Shown: piece after piece, positions 54,746-62,077 of the stretch
Layout: each line of letters opens with the position of its first letter
How positions within the stretch are numbered: position 1 is the stretch's first letter
Assembly (NCBI RefSeq): GCF_038396785.1
Contig: NZ_CP151087.1
Span: forward strand, 4,402,001-4,466,000
Direction: 5' to 3'
Length of the DNA: 64,000 nt
From: Sphingobacterium thalpophilum
Lineage (GTDB): Bacteria > Bacteroidota > Bacteroidia > Sphingobacteriales > Sphingobacteriaceae
The notes under the pieces: model-generated
What the model was told of the DNA's origin: nothing
Database searches by the model: none
The model's input: only the letters and a program-made list of their open reading frames with translations
Made by a program: the position numbers and the translations under genes

Positions 54746-55492
54746 TTATGTTATTGATTGATTAATCATATGCAATGCAGTGTTGATTTCGGTGACCACT
54801 TCATCAACGGCCGCGTTGCCGATGTTTATTTTTTGTTCGATATCTTTAATTCTTGGTTCGTACTTTTCATTAATTTGACCCAAAGCGAGTTGTTTTTTCT
54901 GTAGGTCATCTTGCAATTTGGCGATATTCTCCGTTATTGTTTTGATTTCAGTGTTCAGATTTGCAATCTCCACGGTTCGGTCTTGTTCAGTCTTTTTCTT
55001 TTCAGCCTGTTTTTGTTCCGATTCTTTGGCAATGGTTTCTTTCAATTTATTAGCATAATTTGTGCCAGTTGCTACCAGTTTATCCTTGGTTAACGAACTG
55101 TCTACAAATTTCAGTGAAGTATAGGCTGCTTTTAATGTGTTTTCCTCTACTTTTCCCATTGCGGCAGCAGCATTCCATACTTCGAAAAAATCTACACCCT
55201 GTTCGTTGAGTTTTTCAAGAATGGCATAGACCTTTAATTTCATTTCTTTGAGGTCGGTTGTTCCGTCATTGGCTGTTATAGGGATTGGGGGCGGTGTTTT
55301 TCCAGTTGGAGCCTGGGCCGTGGGCGATGAATATGCCGGTGGTACAGAGGGGCTTTCTGGAGCAGCGCTAGTAGCTGGCGCCGGAGGGGCTTGTGCCGGT
55401 GGCGTTTGCTTTGGCTGATCGTCCTCAAAAATTAATTTCTTCAAACTGTTTAATATACTGGATCCTCTTTTAGTATCGTCGTTGCTCATCAT
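54746..55492 (-). CDS. Proline-rich and coiled-coil hypothetical protein
   Basis: The 248-residue protein has no membrane helix. Residues about 25-75 are rich in Pro, Ala, Thr and Ser (QTPPAQAPPAPATSAAPESP). A short predicted helical domain follows (KLKVYAILEKLNEQGVDFFEVWNAAAAMG), and residues about 155-225 form a coiled coil (KQAEKKKTEQDRTVEIANLN, ENIAKLQDDLQKKQLALGQI). I recognise no family. Two ATG codons in a row open the frame (55490-55492 and 55487-55489), and either could be used. It is the first gene of the operon with the two-TM coiled-coil and Ppx-like genes. Confidence 0.72.
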   Translation of the reverse strand: MMSNDDTKRGSSILNSLKKLIFEDDQPKQTPPAQAPPAPATSAAPESPSVPPAYSSPTAQAPTGKTPPPIPITANDGTTDLKEMKLKVYAILEKLNEQGVDFFEVWNAAAAMGKVEENTLKAAYTSLKFVDSSLTKDKLVATGTNYANKLKETIAKESEQKQAEKKKTEQDRTVEIANLNTEIKTITENIAKLQDDLQKKQLALGQINEKYEPRIKDIEQKINIGNAAVDEVVTEINTALHMINQSIT

Positions 55493-55663
55493 GTCATAGT
55501 TGATTATATCTCTACTAAAATAATAAAAATTAATATTCTCTTCTAATGAATTGCGTTATGGAACACCTGAAATGGACATGGGGTGGAGGAGCTTGGTTAA
55601 AAGCGATGAAATGCAAAGTAGGGAGAGTGAATCAGCTGCTATGGCACTTTATGTTTGGGGTAA

Positions 55664-55702
55664 AAACAAAGATTCCCAATCAACAATTGGGAATCTTTGT
55701 TT
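55664..55702 (-). terminator. Terminator of cupin gene, 17-bp perfect stem
   Basis: The arms 55664-55680 and 55686-55702 (core CAAAGATTCCCAAT/ATTGGGAATCTTTG) are fully complementary. The stem lies 25 bases past the end of the leftward cupin gene. The remaining 170 bases back to 55493 hold nothing I can identify apart from chance open frames and the promoter space of the leftward operon. Confidence 0.85.
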
Positions 55703-55727
55703 GGACGGTAACGGTCCTGTGGGACTA

Positions 55728-56225
55728 TTATCTGCCAAAATCATCTTGTACGCGAACAATATCGTCTTCGTCAGAAGGGTGGTTAGCATCTGTGTGCTGC
55801 CAGATCTCTGCCAAGATACCGAAGCCGTCCAATCCGATTAAACGGTGACGTTGTCCTTGGCGTAATCTGATTGTTTCTCCCTCTTTCAATGTTGAAACAA
55901 CCGATTCTTCATCTGTGTCAGAAACCATAACGCCTACGTTCCCCTGGATAACACGCCAGATTTCGGCACGACGGTGGTGATATTGCCATGAAAGTCTTTT
56001 CTCTGGTGCGACAATTAAAATTTTTGGGCTTAATTTTCCTGAAATTCTTAATTCTTGTACATCCATTCCGCCGAAGTACTCATCGGCAAATTCTTGTGCT
56101 TGGGATTCGTCGATAACGAAAAATCCTCCCCAAGGGCGTGCAGCATCTGATTTATCAATACGAAAACCTTTGGATGTCAGCATTTCCTGTACTTTTTCAA
56201 ACAATGCGATTTTATCTATAGCCAT
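55728..56225 (-). CDS. Cupin protein of the mannose-6-phosphate isomerase type II-like family
   Basis: The 165-residue protein has a single cupin barrel. It has PWGGFFVIDESQAQEFADEYF near the N-terminus (about residues 30-50), the metal-binding YHHRRAEIWRVIQGNVGVMVSD motif (about 82-103) and GQRHRLIGLDGFGILAEIW. The pattern matches the C-terminal isomerase part of bifunctional GDP-mannose pyrophosphorylases, here as a stand-alone protein; databases sometimes call it phosphoheptose isomerase. Activity is unproven. It is preceded by its own promoter space and ends at a 17-bp hairpin. Confidence 0.82.
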   Translation of the reverse strand: MAIDKIALFEKVQEMLTSKGFRIDKSDAARPWGGFFVIDESQAQEFADEYFGGMDVQELRISGKLSPKILIVAPEKRLSWQYHHRRAEIWRVIQGNVGVMVSDTDEESVVSTLKEGETIRLRQGQRHRLIGLDGFGILAEIWQHTDANHPSDEDDIVRVQDDFGR

Positions 56226-56392
56226 ATTAAAAATTCTAAAAATTTGTTATTCGTTAATTCAGTTGCTAAATATAAAAAAAATCCATTAATAATTTAAGTT
56301 AACCGTTTTAGCTTTATCTAAATCCGTTATAATGGAGCTGTTTTGGATATCTCTAGCTATAATATGTCGCGTGAAGTTAAAAATGAAATTGC

Positions 56393-56400
56393 TAATTTTG
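56393..56400 (+). promoter_or_regulatory. -7 element of helicase gene
   Basis: TAATTTTG at 56393-56400 matches TAnnTTTG, 22 bases before the ATG at 56422. No -33 TTTG is seen. Confidence 0.45.
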
Positions 56401-56421
56401 TGATTAATCTAATTTCAGGAT

Positions 56422-58647
56422 ATGTCAAACTTTCAAGTCGATCGGGAAAATACTGCATTTATGCAGGCTGTTGCTTTTGTTAACCAAACGAACCAAAACA
56501 TATTTATAACAGGAAAGGCTGGTACAGGAAAAACGACGTTCTTGAAGTATATCCGTGAGCATAGCTACAAGAAGATGGCTATTACGGCACCCACGGGCGT
56601 GGCTGCGATGAATGCGGGCGGAACCACTTTACATTCTTTATTTTGGCTTCCATTTGGAACCTTTATTGAAGATTATGAGTTACGTTGGGACGAGCAGGAT
56701 AGTCATATTTACAATAAATCACGTTTATTCAGTACGATTAAACTGACCAAGCAGCGCAGGGCTATCTTGCAGGAACTTGAGCTTTTGGTGATTGATGAGG
56801 TCTCAATGGTCCGTGCAGATACATTGGATGCGATTAATGTGATTCTGCAATCTGTTCGTCGCGATATGCGACCTTTTGGTGGGTTACAAGTATTGTTTAT
56901 CGGAGATTTATATCAGTTGCCACCAGTAGTGAAAGATGCCGAATGGAATGTTTTACGGGATCATTATTCTTCTGTTTTCTTCTTTAACGCTAAAATTTTA
57001 AGGGATAATCCGTTGGTGATGTTAGAGCTTAATAAAATCTATCGTCAGCAAGATGAGGGTTTTATTTCCATTTTGAATGCCATACGAAACAATCAGTGTA
57101 CAAGTGACATGCTAACGACCTTAAATGGTTATTATCAACAGGACTTTGTTCCAAATGAAGAGGATCAGTATATTACATTGACCTCCCATAATCGAAATGC
57201 TGATGAAATAAACGGAGCCAAGTTGGCATCATTATCGGGGAAAATGTTAAATCTTAAGGCTGTTGTCAAAGATGATTTTGCGCAGGGTTCCTACCCTGCT
57301 GAAGAAACGTTATCCTTAAAGATAGGGGCACAGGTGATGTTTATTCGAAACGATTCGGGAGATGAGCGTAAATATTACAATGGAAAGATTGGTACGGTAA
57401 AGGACATCGATACGGTGCAAGGCACAGTAACGGTTACATTTCCTGATGGGTCGGAATCTGTAACGGTAAAAAGGGAGACCTGGGAGAATATTCGGTATAA
57501 TTACGATAAGGGGCAAGATCAGATTAAGGAGGAGATATTGGGTACATTTTCGCAATTTCCACTTCGACTGGCCTGGGCTATCACCATTCATAAAAGCCAG
57601 GGTTTAACTTTTCAAAAAGCGATTATTGACGCAGGTACCTCTTTTGCTGCGGGACAGGTGTACGTTGCATTGAGCCGTTTAACGAGTTTAGATGGGCTTG
57701 TATTAAAATCGATCATCCCGTCTTATGCCATCCGTACCGATTACCAAGTTGTCGAATTTGTGCAGCGTGCTCAGGGACAGGCTGATGTAAATGAGATTCT
57801 AGAGCAATGCCAGCGGAATTATCTTGGCCAGATTTTAATGCACGGTTTCCGTTGGGACGGTCTATTGGCCGAAACTTCTGAATTACTGAAATCACTTGAG
57901 GAGCGTAATATTGATGGAAAGGAACAAGCAGTACTATTTTTTCAACAATTGGTCAAGCACCTTCAGACCCAGGAGAAAGTTGCACATAAGTTTATTGTCG
58001 TATTGTATGATTTGTTGCGGGATAAAAACGCGATCGACTATGATGTAATTTGTGAACGTTCTACTGCTGCGGTCAATTGGTTTTTACCGAAAATGGATGT
58101 AGATCTGATTGAGGCCTTAACCAAACATATCGAAGAGTACCAGATACGAAAACGTACGAAGAAATATATTGACGAGTTAAAAGCGCTGTTGCTTGATTAC
58201 AAGCGAAAACGCGAGCAGTTGCAACACTGTCTTCTTATTGCTGATACGCTTTCCAAACGGGAAGATTTTCAAACAGCGATGCTCGATGTTGCTGCCAGTG
58301 TGAAGACCAAAGAAAAAGACGAATTGGCTGCACAAAATGCAGATGAAGAGGGGCCTAAGAAGTTGGATACAAAGGAGATTTCCTTAGAAATGTTTAAGGA
58401 TGGGATGAGCATTGCTGATATAGCGGTTAAGCGCGGGATGGTCGCTGGTACGATATATGGGCATTTAATTAACTTTGTTGGTACGGAAGTGGAAGCAACA
58501 GAGTTGATCGAGCAGGAGAAGTTGGATCGTATTCTTGGTGTGATACGTGCAAACCCGGATAAATCCTCTTCAGAACTTAAAATGCTTTTGGGGGCAGATA
58601 TTGATTATCCGGATATTAAAATTGGACAAAAAGTTTTGGGATTGTAG
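56422..58647 (+). CDS. PIF1-like superfamily 1B helicase with C-terminal HTH domain
   Basis: The 741-residue protein has an SF1B motor: Walker A ITGKAGTGKTTFL (about residues 29-41), ITAPTGVAAMNAGGTTLHSLF, Walker B LLVIDEVSMVRADTLDAI (about 129), GDLYQLPPV, and the RecD/UvrD-C-type WAITIHKSQGLTFQKAIIDAG and VYVALSRLTSLDGLVLKS. The C-terminal 250 residues hold helical material and a helix-turn-helix-like segment (FKDGMSIADIAVKRGMVAGTIYGHL, about 655). Relatives act in DNA repair, telomere or phage-related processes. In Bacteroidota this is a common chromosomal gene of unclear role. The gene is monocistronic. Confidence 0.9.
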   Translation: MSNFQVDRENTAFMQAVAFVNQTNQNIFITGKAGTGKTTFLKYIREHSYKKMAITAPTGVAAMNAGGTTLHSLFWLPFGTFIEDYELRWDEQDSHIYNKSRLFSTIKLTKQRRAILQELELLVIDEVSMVRADTLDAINVILQSVRRDMRPFGGLQVLFIGDLYQLPPVVKDAEWNVLRDHYSSVFFFNAKILRDNPLVMLELNKIYRQQDEGFISILNAIRNNQCTSDMLTTLNGYYQQDFVPNEEDQYITLTSHNRNADEINGAKLASLSGKMLNLKAVVKDDFAQGSYPAEETLSLKIGAQVMFIRNDSGDERKYYNGKIGTVKDIDTVQGTVTVTFPDGSESVTVKRETWENIRYNYDKGQDQIKEEILGTFSQFPLRLAWAITIHKSQGLTFQKAIIDAGTSFAAGQVYVALSRLTSLDGLVLKSIIPSYAIRTDYQVVEFVQRAQGQADVNEILEQCQRNYLGQILMHGFRWDGLLAETSELLKSLEERNIDGKEQAVLFFQQLVKHLQTQEKVAHKFIVVLYDLLRDKNAIDYDVICERSTAAVNWFLPKMDVDLIEALTKHIEEYQIRKRTKKYIDELKALLLDYKRKREQLQHCLLIADTLSKREDFQTAMLDVAASVKTKEKDELAAQNADEEGPKKLDTKEISLEMFKDGMSIADIAVKRGMVAGTIYGHLINFVGTEVEATELIEQEKLDRILGVIRANPDKSSSELKMLLGADIDYPDIKIGQKVLGL

Positions 58648-58674
58648 GCAATAAAAATTTATAGCGTATATTTG
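58641..58674 (+). promoter_or_regulatory. Promoter of ATP synthase operon
   Basis: TTG (58642-58644) is followed by TATATTTG (58667-58674), 22 bases apart. Transcription would start near 58680, about 50 bases before atpZ. The -33 box overlaps the stop of the helicase gene. Confidence 0.6.
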
Positions 58675-58730
58675 TAACAAATTGTGTGATATAGTTTGTT
58701 GAAAGCCCATTGATAACCTTAAGATTGCTT

Positions 58731-58946
58731 ATGGAAAACAAGAAAGATCCTAACAAGTGGCTTGTGCTGACGACTATTTCAACCCAGATGGTTTTTACCA
58801 TTTACGCATTTTATTTATTAGGGGATTGGCTGGACGGTAAGTTTCATGCTGAGAACCAACTATGGATGAAGATCTGTACCCTTGGAGGGATTGGAATTTC
58901 TCTATATCAAGTCATTAGACAAGTGAATCGATTAAACGATAGATGA
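58731..58946 (+). CDS. atpZ: AtpZ/AtpI-like small membrane protein of the ATP synthase operon
   Basis: The 71-residue protein has two hydrophobic helices (WLVLTTISTQMVFTIYAFYLLGDWLDG and WMKICTLGGIGISLYQVIRQV), as in AtpZ, a proposed magnesium channel or assembly factor of the F-type ATPase. A TTG at 58710 would extend it by 7 residues, but the ATG at 58731 gives the usual AtpZ start (MENKKDPNKW). The stop overlaps the start of the next gene by 4 bases (ATGA). Confidence 0.85.
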   Translation: MENKKDPNKWLVLTTISTQMVFTIYAFYLLGDWLDGKFHAENQLWMKICTLGGIGISLYQVIRQVNRLNDR

Positions 58947-59329
58947 TAGTATATATAAAGCAGGCCCTTATTTTATTTTTTGTTGCGGTATTAATTTTTG
59001 CCGTTCATTTCTTTTTATTAAAATCTTTTGATGGTATACATTCCCTGGAAGATCTACATTTTCCATTGTATGAAATTTATATTTTTCAATTGATATTATC
59101 CGTGCTCATCATGGTGGGGATAAGTTACTGTTCGCAGAAATTTCCGCAATATGTTGGTTTTGTTTTCTTGGGATTATTGACTCTAAAGTTTGTCCTAAAT
59201 TATGTATATATCCATAATGGGCTGGCAAAACCGCAGGCTGATATTTTAAAATATAACTATTTGATCGTTGTCGTTTTATTCCTTTTTTACGATGTTATAT
59301 TTGCCTACAAGGCTTTAAACAAATCCTAA
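58943..59329 (+). CDS. Four-helix membrane protein in ATP synthase operon
   Basis: The 128-residue protein has four hydrophobic helices (ALILFFVAVLIFAVHFFLL, YIFQLILSVLIMVGISYC, VGFVFLGLLTLKFVLNYVYI, LIVVVLFLFYDVIFAYKAL). It takes the place where AtpI often sits, between atpZ and atpB, but I see no clear AtpI motif. Similar genes sit here in other Bacteroidota (possibly DUF6168). Overlap of 4 bases with atpZ argues for joint translation. A role in assembly or c-ring formation is a guess. Confidence 0.82.
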   Translation: MIVYIKQALILFFVAVLIFAVHFFLLKSFDGIHSLEDLHFPLYEIYIFQLILSVLIMVGISYCSQKFPQYVGFVFLGLLTLKFVLNYVYIHNGLAKPQADILKYNYLIVVVLFLFYDVIFAYKALNKS

Positions 59330-59434
59330 GGGTGAAAACGATAGTTTTTTCAAAAAAATGTAATATTAAAGTAGCTTTTGTGCTTTATATGTAGTATTTT
59401 CGCAAAAAATTTTAAATAACATAATAGTAGTATC

Positions 59435-60631
59435 GTGAGTCTTAAAAGAACACTTCAATTTTTAGCAGTTATTCTGTTTGCAGTTGCGCCATTTTTAACA
59501 AAGGCGAATGAGGATGCACACGGAGAAAAATCGCAGGCTGAGGAAATCAATAGCCATATTGAGCATCACTTACAAGATGATTATTATTTTAGCTTCTTTT
59601 CGGATGAAGAGACAGGTAAACATTATGGTTTTTCATTGCCCGTTATTTTGATCGATAATGGCTTGAAAGTTTTTATGGCTTCGGCATTCGATCATGGTAA
59701 TAAAGTTGCTGAGGTTGATGGTCAATATTATGCATTGTTTCACGGGAAAATTTATAAGACTGATGCTACTGGTAATTTGACTGGTCATGAGTATCGTAAA
59801 AATGCTGACGGTAGCTATGTTATGACTGTAAATGAAGATGGGAAAGAGGAGAAAAAGGAATTTGAAACTTCCTATGTGGTTGGTTCTCATGAAATTCATG
59901 ATGCTGTTGATTTTCATCCATCTGTAGCGATGCCTTTAGATTTCTCGATCACTAAAAATGTTGTTGGGTTGTTTTTGGCTGCATTTTTAATGTTTTGGGC
60001 ATTTATTAGTTTGGCTAAAACGTATAAAAAGGGTGCTAATAATTTACCTAAAGGTATTGGACGTGTATTGGAGCCTTTGGTTATCTATGTACGTGACGAA
60101 ATGGCTATTCCAAACATTGGTCATCGTTACAAGGAATTCATGCCATATTTATTGTCTGTATTCTTTTTGATCTGGATTTTAAACTTGGTTGGTTTGACAC
60201 CACTAGGGTTTAACGTTACAGGAAACATTACAGTAACTTTATGTTTGGCTCTTTTTACATTCTTAATTGTGAATATCAAAGCAAACGCAAACTACTGGAA
60301 GCATATTTTTTGGATGCCAGGAGTTCCGGTTCCATTTAAATTTGTTTTAGCGCCAATTGAGGTGTTGGGAATGTTTACAAAACCATTCTCTTTGATGGTA
60401 CGTTTGTTTGCAAATATTACAGCCGGTCACACAGTCGTAATGGGACTGATTGCAATTGTTTATTTATTGCAGCATCAATTGACAGTAGTAGGTAGTATCG
60501 GTGTTTCCATGTTCTTGACAATCTTCTTGATGGTTATCGAATTATTGGTAGCATTCTTACAAGCATTTATTTTTACGATGTTGTCATCCTTATTTATCGG
60601 TATGGCTGTTGAAGAACATCACGATCATTAA
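59435..60631 (+). CDS. atpB: ATP synthase F0 subunit a
   Basis: Subunit a forms the proton half-channels next to the c-ring. The 398-residue protein begins at GTG (59435); an N-terminal signal peptide (LKRTLQFLAVILFAVAPFLTKA) supports this start. About 130 residues of extracytoplasmic domain follow, an extension found in Bacteroidota but not E. coli. The membrane domain contains KPFSLMVRLFANITAGH with the essential Arg (about residue 328), and LLVAFLQAFIFTMLSSLFI. The gene follows 105 bases after the four-helix protein, and atpE follows after 34. Confidence 0.95.
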   Translation: MSLKRTLQFLAVILFAVAPFLTKANEDAHGEKSQAEEINSHIEHHLQDDYYFSFFSDEETGKHYGFSLPVILIDNGLKVFMASAFDHGNKVAEVDGQYYALFHGKIYKTDATGNLTGHEYRKNADGSYVMTVNEDGKEEKKEFETSYVVGSHEIHDAVDFHPSVAMPLDFSITKNVVGLFLAAFLMFWAFISLAKTYKKGANNLPKGIGRVLEPLVIYVRDEMAIPNIGHRYKEFMPYLLSVFFLIWILNLVGLTPLGFNVTGNITVTLCLALFTFLIVNIKANANYWKHIFWMPGVPVPFKFVLAPIEVLGMFTKPFSLMVRLFANITAGHTVVMGLIAIVYLLQHQLTVVGSIGVSMFLTIFLMVIELLVAFLQAFIFTMLSSLFIGMAVEEHHDH

Positions 60632-60665
60632 TTAGTAAATTTTTTAATTATTCAAATCATACATT

Positions 60666-60854
60666 ATGTACAATTTAATTGGAGCCGGTTTAATCGTTAT
60701 CGGTGCAGGTTTAGGTTTAGGTAAAATTGGTGGTTCTGCAATGGAAGCTATCGCTCGTCAACCAGAAGCAGCATCGAAAATCCAAACTGCAATGATTATC
60801 ATTGGTGCCTTACTTGAAGGTTTAGCATTCGGTGCTTTATTATTAGGTAAATAG
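60666..60854 (+). CDS. atpE: ATP synthase F0 subunit c, short form
   Basis: Subunit c builds the rotating ring. The 62-residue protein is shorter than usual (70-85). Helix 1 (LIGAGLIVIGAGLGLGKIGG) and helix 2 (IQTAMIIIGALLEGLAFGALLL) are joined by the polar loop ARQPEA. The proton-binding Glu lies in ALLEGLA (about residue 52). Gly rather than Ser follows it, and there is no obvious sodium-site Gln in helix 1, so the ring is probably proton-coupled. The shortening affects both termini. Downstream is a 10-bp intercistronic hairpin. Confidence 0.95.
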   Translation: MYNLIGAGLIVIGAGLGLGKIGGSAMEAIARQPEAASKIQTAMIIIGALLEGLAFGALLLGK

Positions 60855-60874
60855 TCACAACGGTTTTACGATAT

Positions 60875-60899
60875 AACCTGCAACGGTTGGTTGCAGGTT
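60875..60899 (+). other. Intercistronic hairpin between atpE and atpF
   Basis: AACCTGCAAC (60875-60884) pairs with GTTGCAGGTT (60890-60899) around a five-base loop, with no T run after it. It probably stabilises or processes the mRNA and so raises atpE output, as the ring needs many c copies. Confidence 0.5.
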
Positions 60900-60950
60900 G
60901 TATTATTCCTGAATCTTAAAAAATAAGAATTATCATTATATAGTATAACA

Positions 60951-61451
60951 ATGGATAAATTAATACATTCGTTTTCGTACGGTTTGTTTTTTTGGATGGT
61001 CATCGTCCTTGTGGTTATTATCTTTTTATTAGGTAAATTCGCATGGAAACCAATTGTTGATGCCCTAGACGAACGTGAAAAAGGTATTGCAAGTGCTTTG
61101 GAGGCTGCTGAAAAGGCTAAATTAGAGATGGCTCGTTTGACAAATGAGAACGAACAATTACTAAAAGAAGCTCGCGCAGAACGCGATGTTATCCTTAAGG
61201 AAGCAAAAGAACTTAAAGATAAGATTGTAGCTGAGGCGAAAACTCAGGCACAGGCTGAAGGTGCAAAATTGATTGCACAAGCAAAAATCGAGATCAACGA
61301 ACAAAAGAACAAAGCTTTGGCGGAGGTTAAGTCTCAGGTTTCTTCTTTGTCTTTGGATATTGCTCGTAAAGTGTTAAACAAAGAATTTGAGGACCAAGGA
61401 AAGCAAGAAGCTTTAGTAGCAGATTTGCTTAATGACGTTAAATTGAACTAA
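60951..61451 (+). CDS. atpF: ATP synthase F0 subunit b
   Basis: Subunit b forms the peripheral stalk that holds F1. The 166-residue protein has one N-terminal helix (SFSYGLFFWMVIVLVVIIFLLGKF, about residues 8-31) and a long right-handed coiled coil rich in Ala, Glu and Lys (about 40-150). WKPIVDALDEREKGIASAL is the characteristic stretch after the helix. It is followed by atpH after 29 bases. Confidence 0.95.
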   Translation: MDKLIHSFSYGLFFWMVIVLVVIIFLLGKFAWKPIVDALDEREKGIASALEAAEKAKLEMARLTNENEQLLKEARAERDVILKEAKELKDKIVAEAKTQAQAEGAKLIAQAKIEINEQKNKALAEVKSQVSSLSLDIARKVLNKEFEDQGKQEALVADLLNDVKLN

Positions 61452-61480
61452 TCCGGTCACTCAAATTACGAAATAGAATT

Positions 61481-62023
61481 ATGTCAGTATTTAAAGTAGC
61501 ATCAAGATACGCTAAGTCATTAATCGACCTGGCTAGCGAGCAAGGCTCACTGGAAACAATCAAGGCAGATATGGATTCATTCATTGCTGTTTTAAAATCC
61601 AGTACAGAATTGCAAGCGGTTTTTGCCAATCCTATTGTTCCTTTGGACAAGAAGAAAAACATATTAGATGCGCTATTTAAAGATAAGATCAATCCAAGTA
61701 TCTTGGCTTTCTTTAAGATCATGATCAACAAAGGTCGTGGCGAGATTGTATATGCCACTGCTCAAGAATTTATTCGTGAGTATAACGAGGTAAAAGGAAT
61801 TGTGAAAGCTACAGTTACATCTGCGGCGCCACTTTCTGAAGCTAATTTGGCAGCGATGAAAGATGTACTTGCGAAAGAAACCAACGCTCAGGTGATATTG
61901 ATCAATAAAGTTGATCATAGTTTGATCGGTGGATTTGTAGTCAATATCGGCGATCGCCAAATTGATGCAAGTATTGCTGGTAAGTTGAATAAATTGGAAA
62001 GATATTTGAATCAGAATAATTAA
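61481..62023 (+). CDS. atpH: ATP synthase F1 subunit delta
   Basis: Subunit delta joins the b dimer to the top of the F1 alpha/beta hexamer. The 180-residue protein has the N-terminal helical domain (VASRYAKSLIDLASEQGSLE, residues about 5-24), the NPIVPLDKKKNILDALF region, and the C-terminal VTSAAPLSEANLAAMKDVL with DHSLIGGFVVNIGDRQIDASIAGKL (about 145-170), a clear delta/OSCP signature. Length is standard. Confidence 0.95.
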   Translation: MSVFKVASRYAKSLIDLASEQGSLETIKADMDSFIAVLKSSTELQAVFANPIVPLDKKKNILDALFKDKINPSILAFFKIMINKGRGEIVYATAQEFIREYNEVKGIVKATVTSAAPLSEANLAAMKDVLAKETNAQVILINKVDHSLIGGFVVNIGDRQIDASIAGKLNKLERYLNQNN

Positions 62024-62077
62024 TTTGTTCTGATACTTGAAGTAAAATAAATCAAAAAACCCCTTATAATAATTAAA

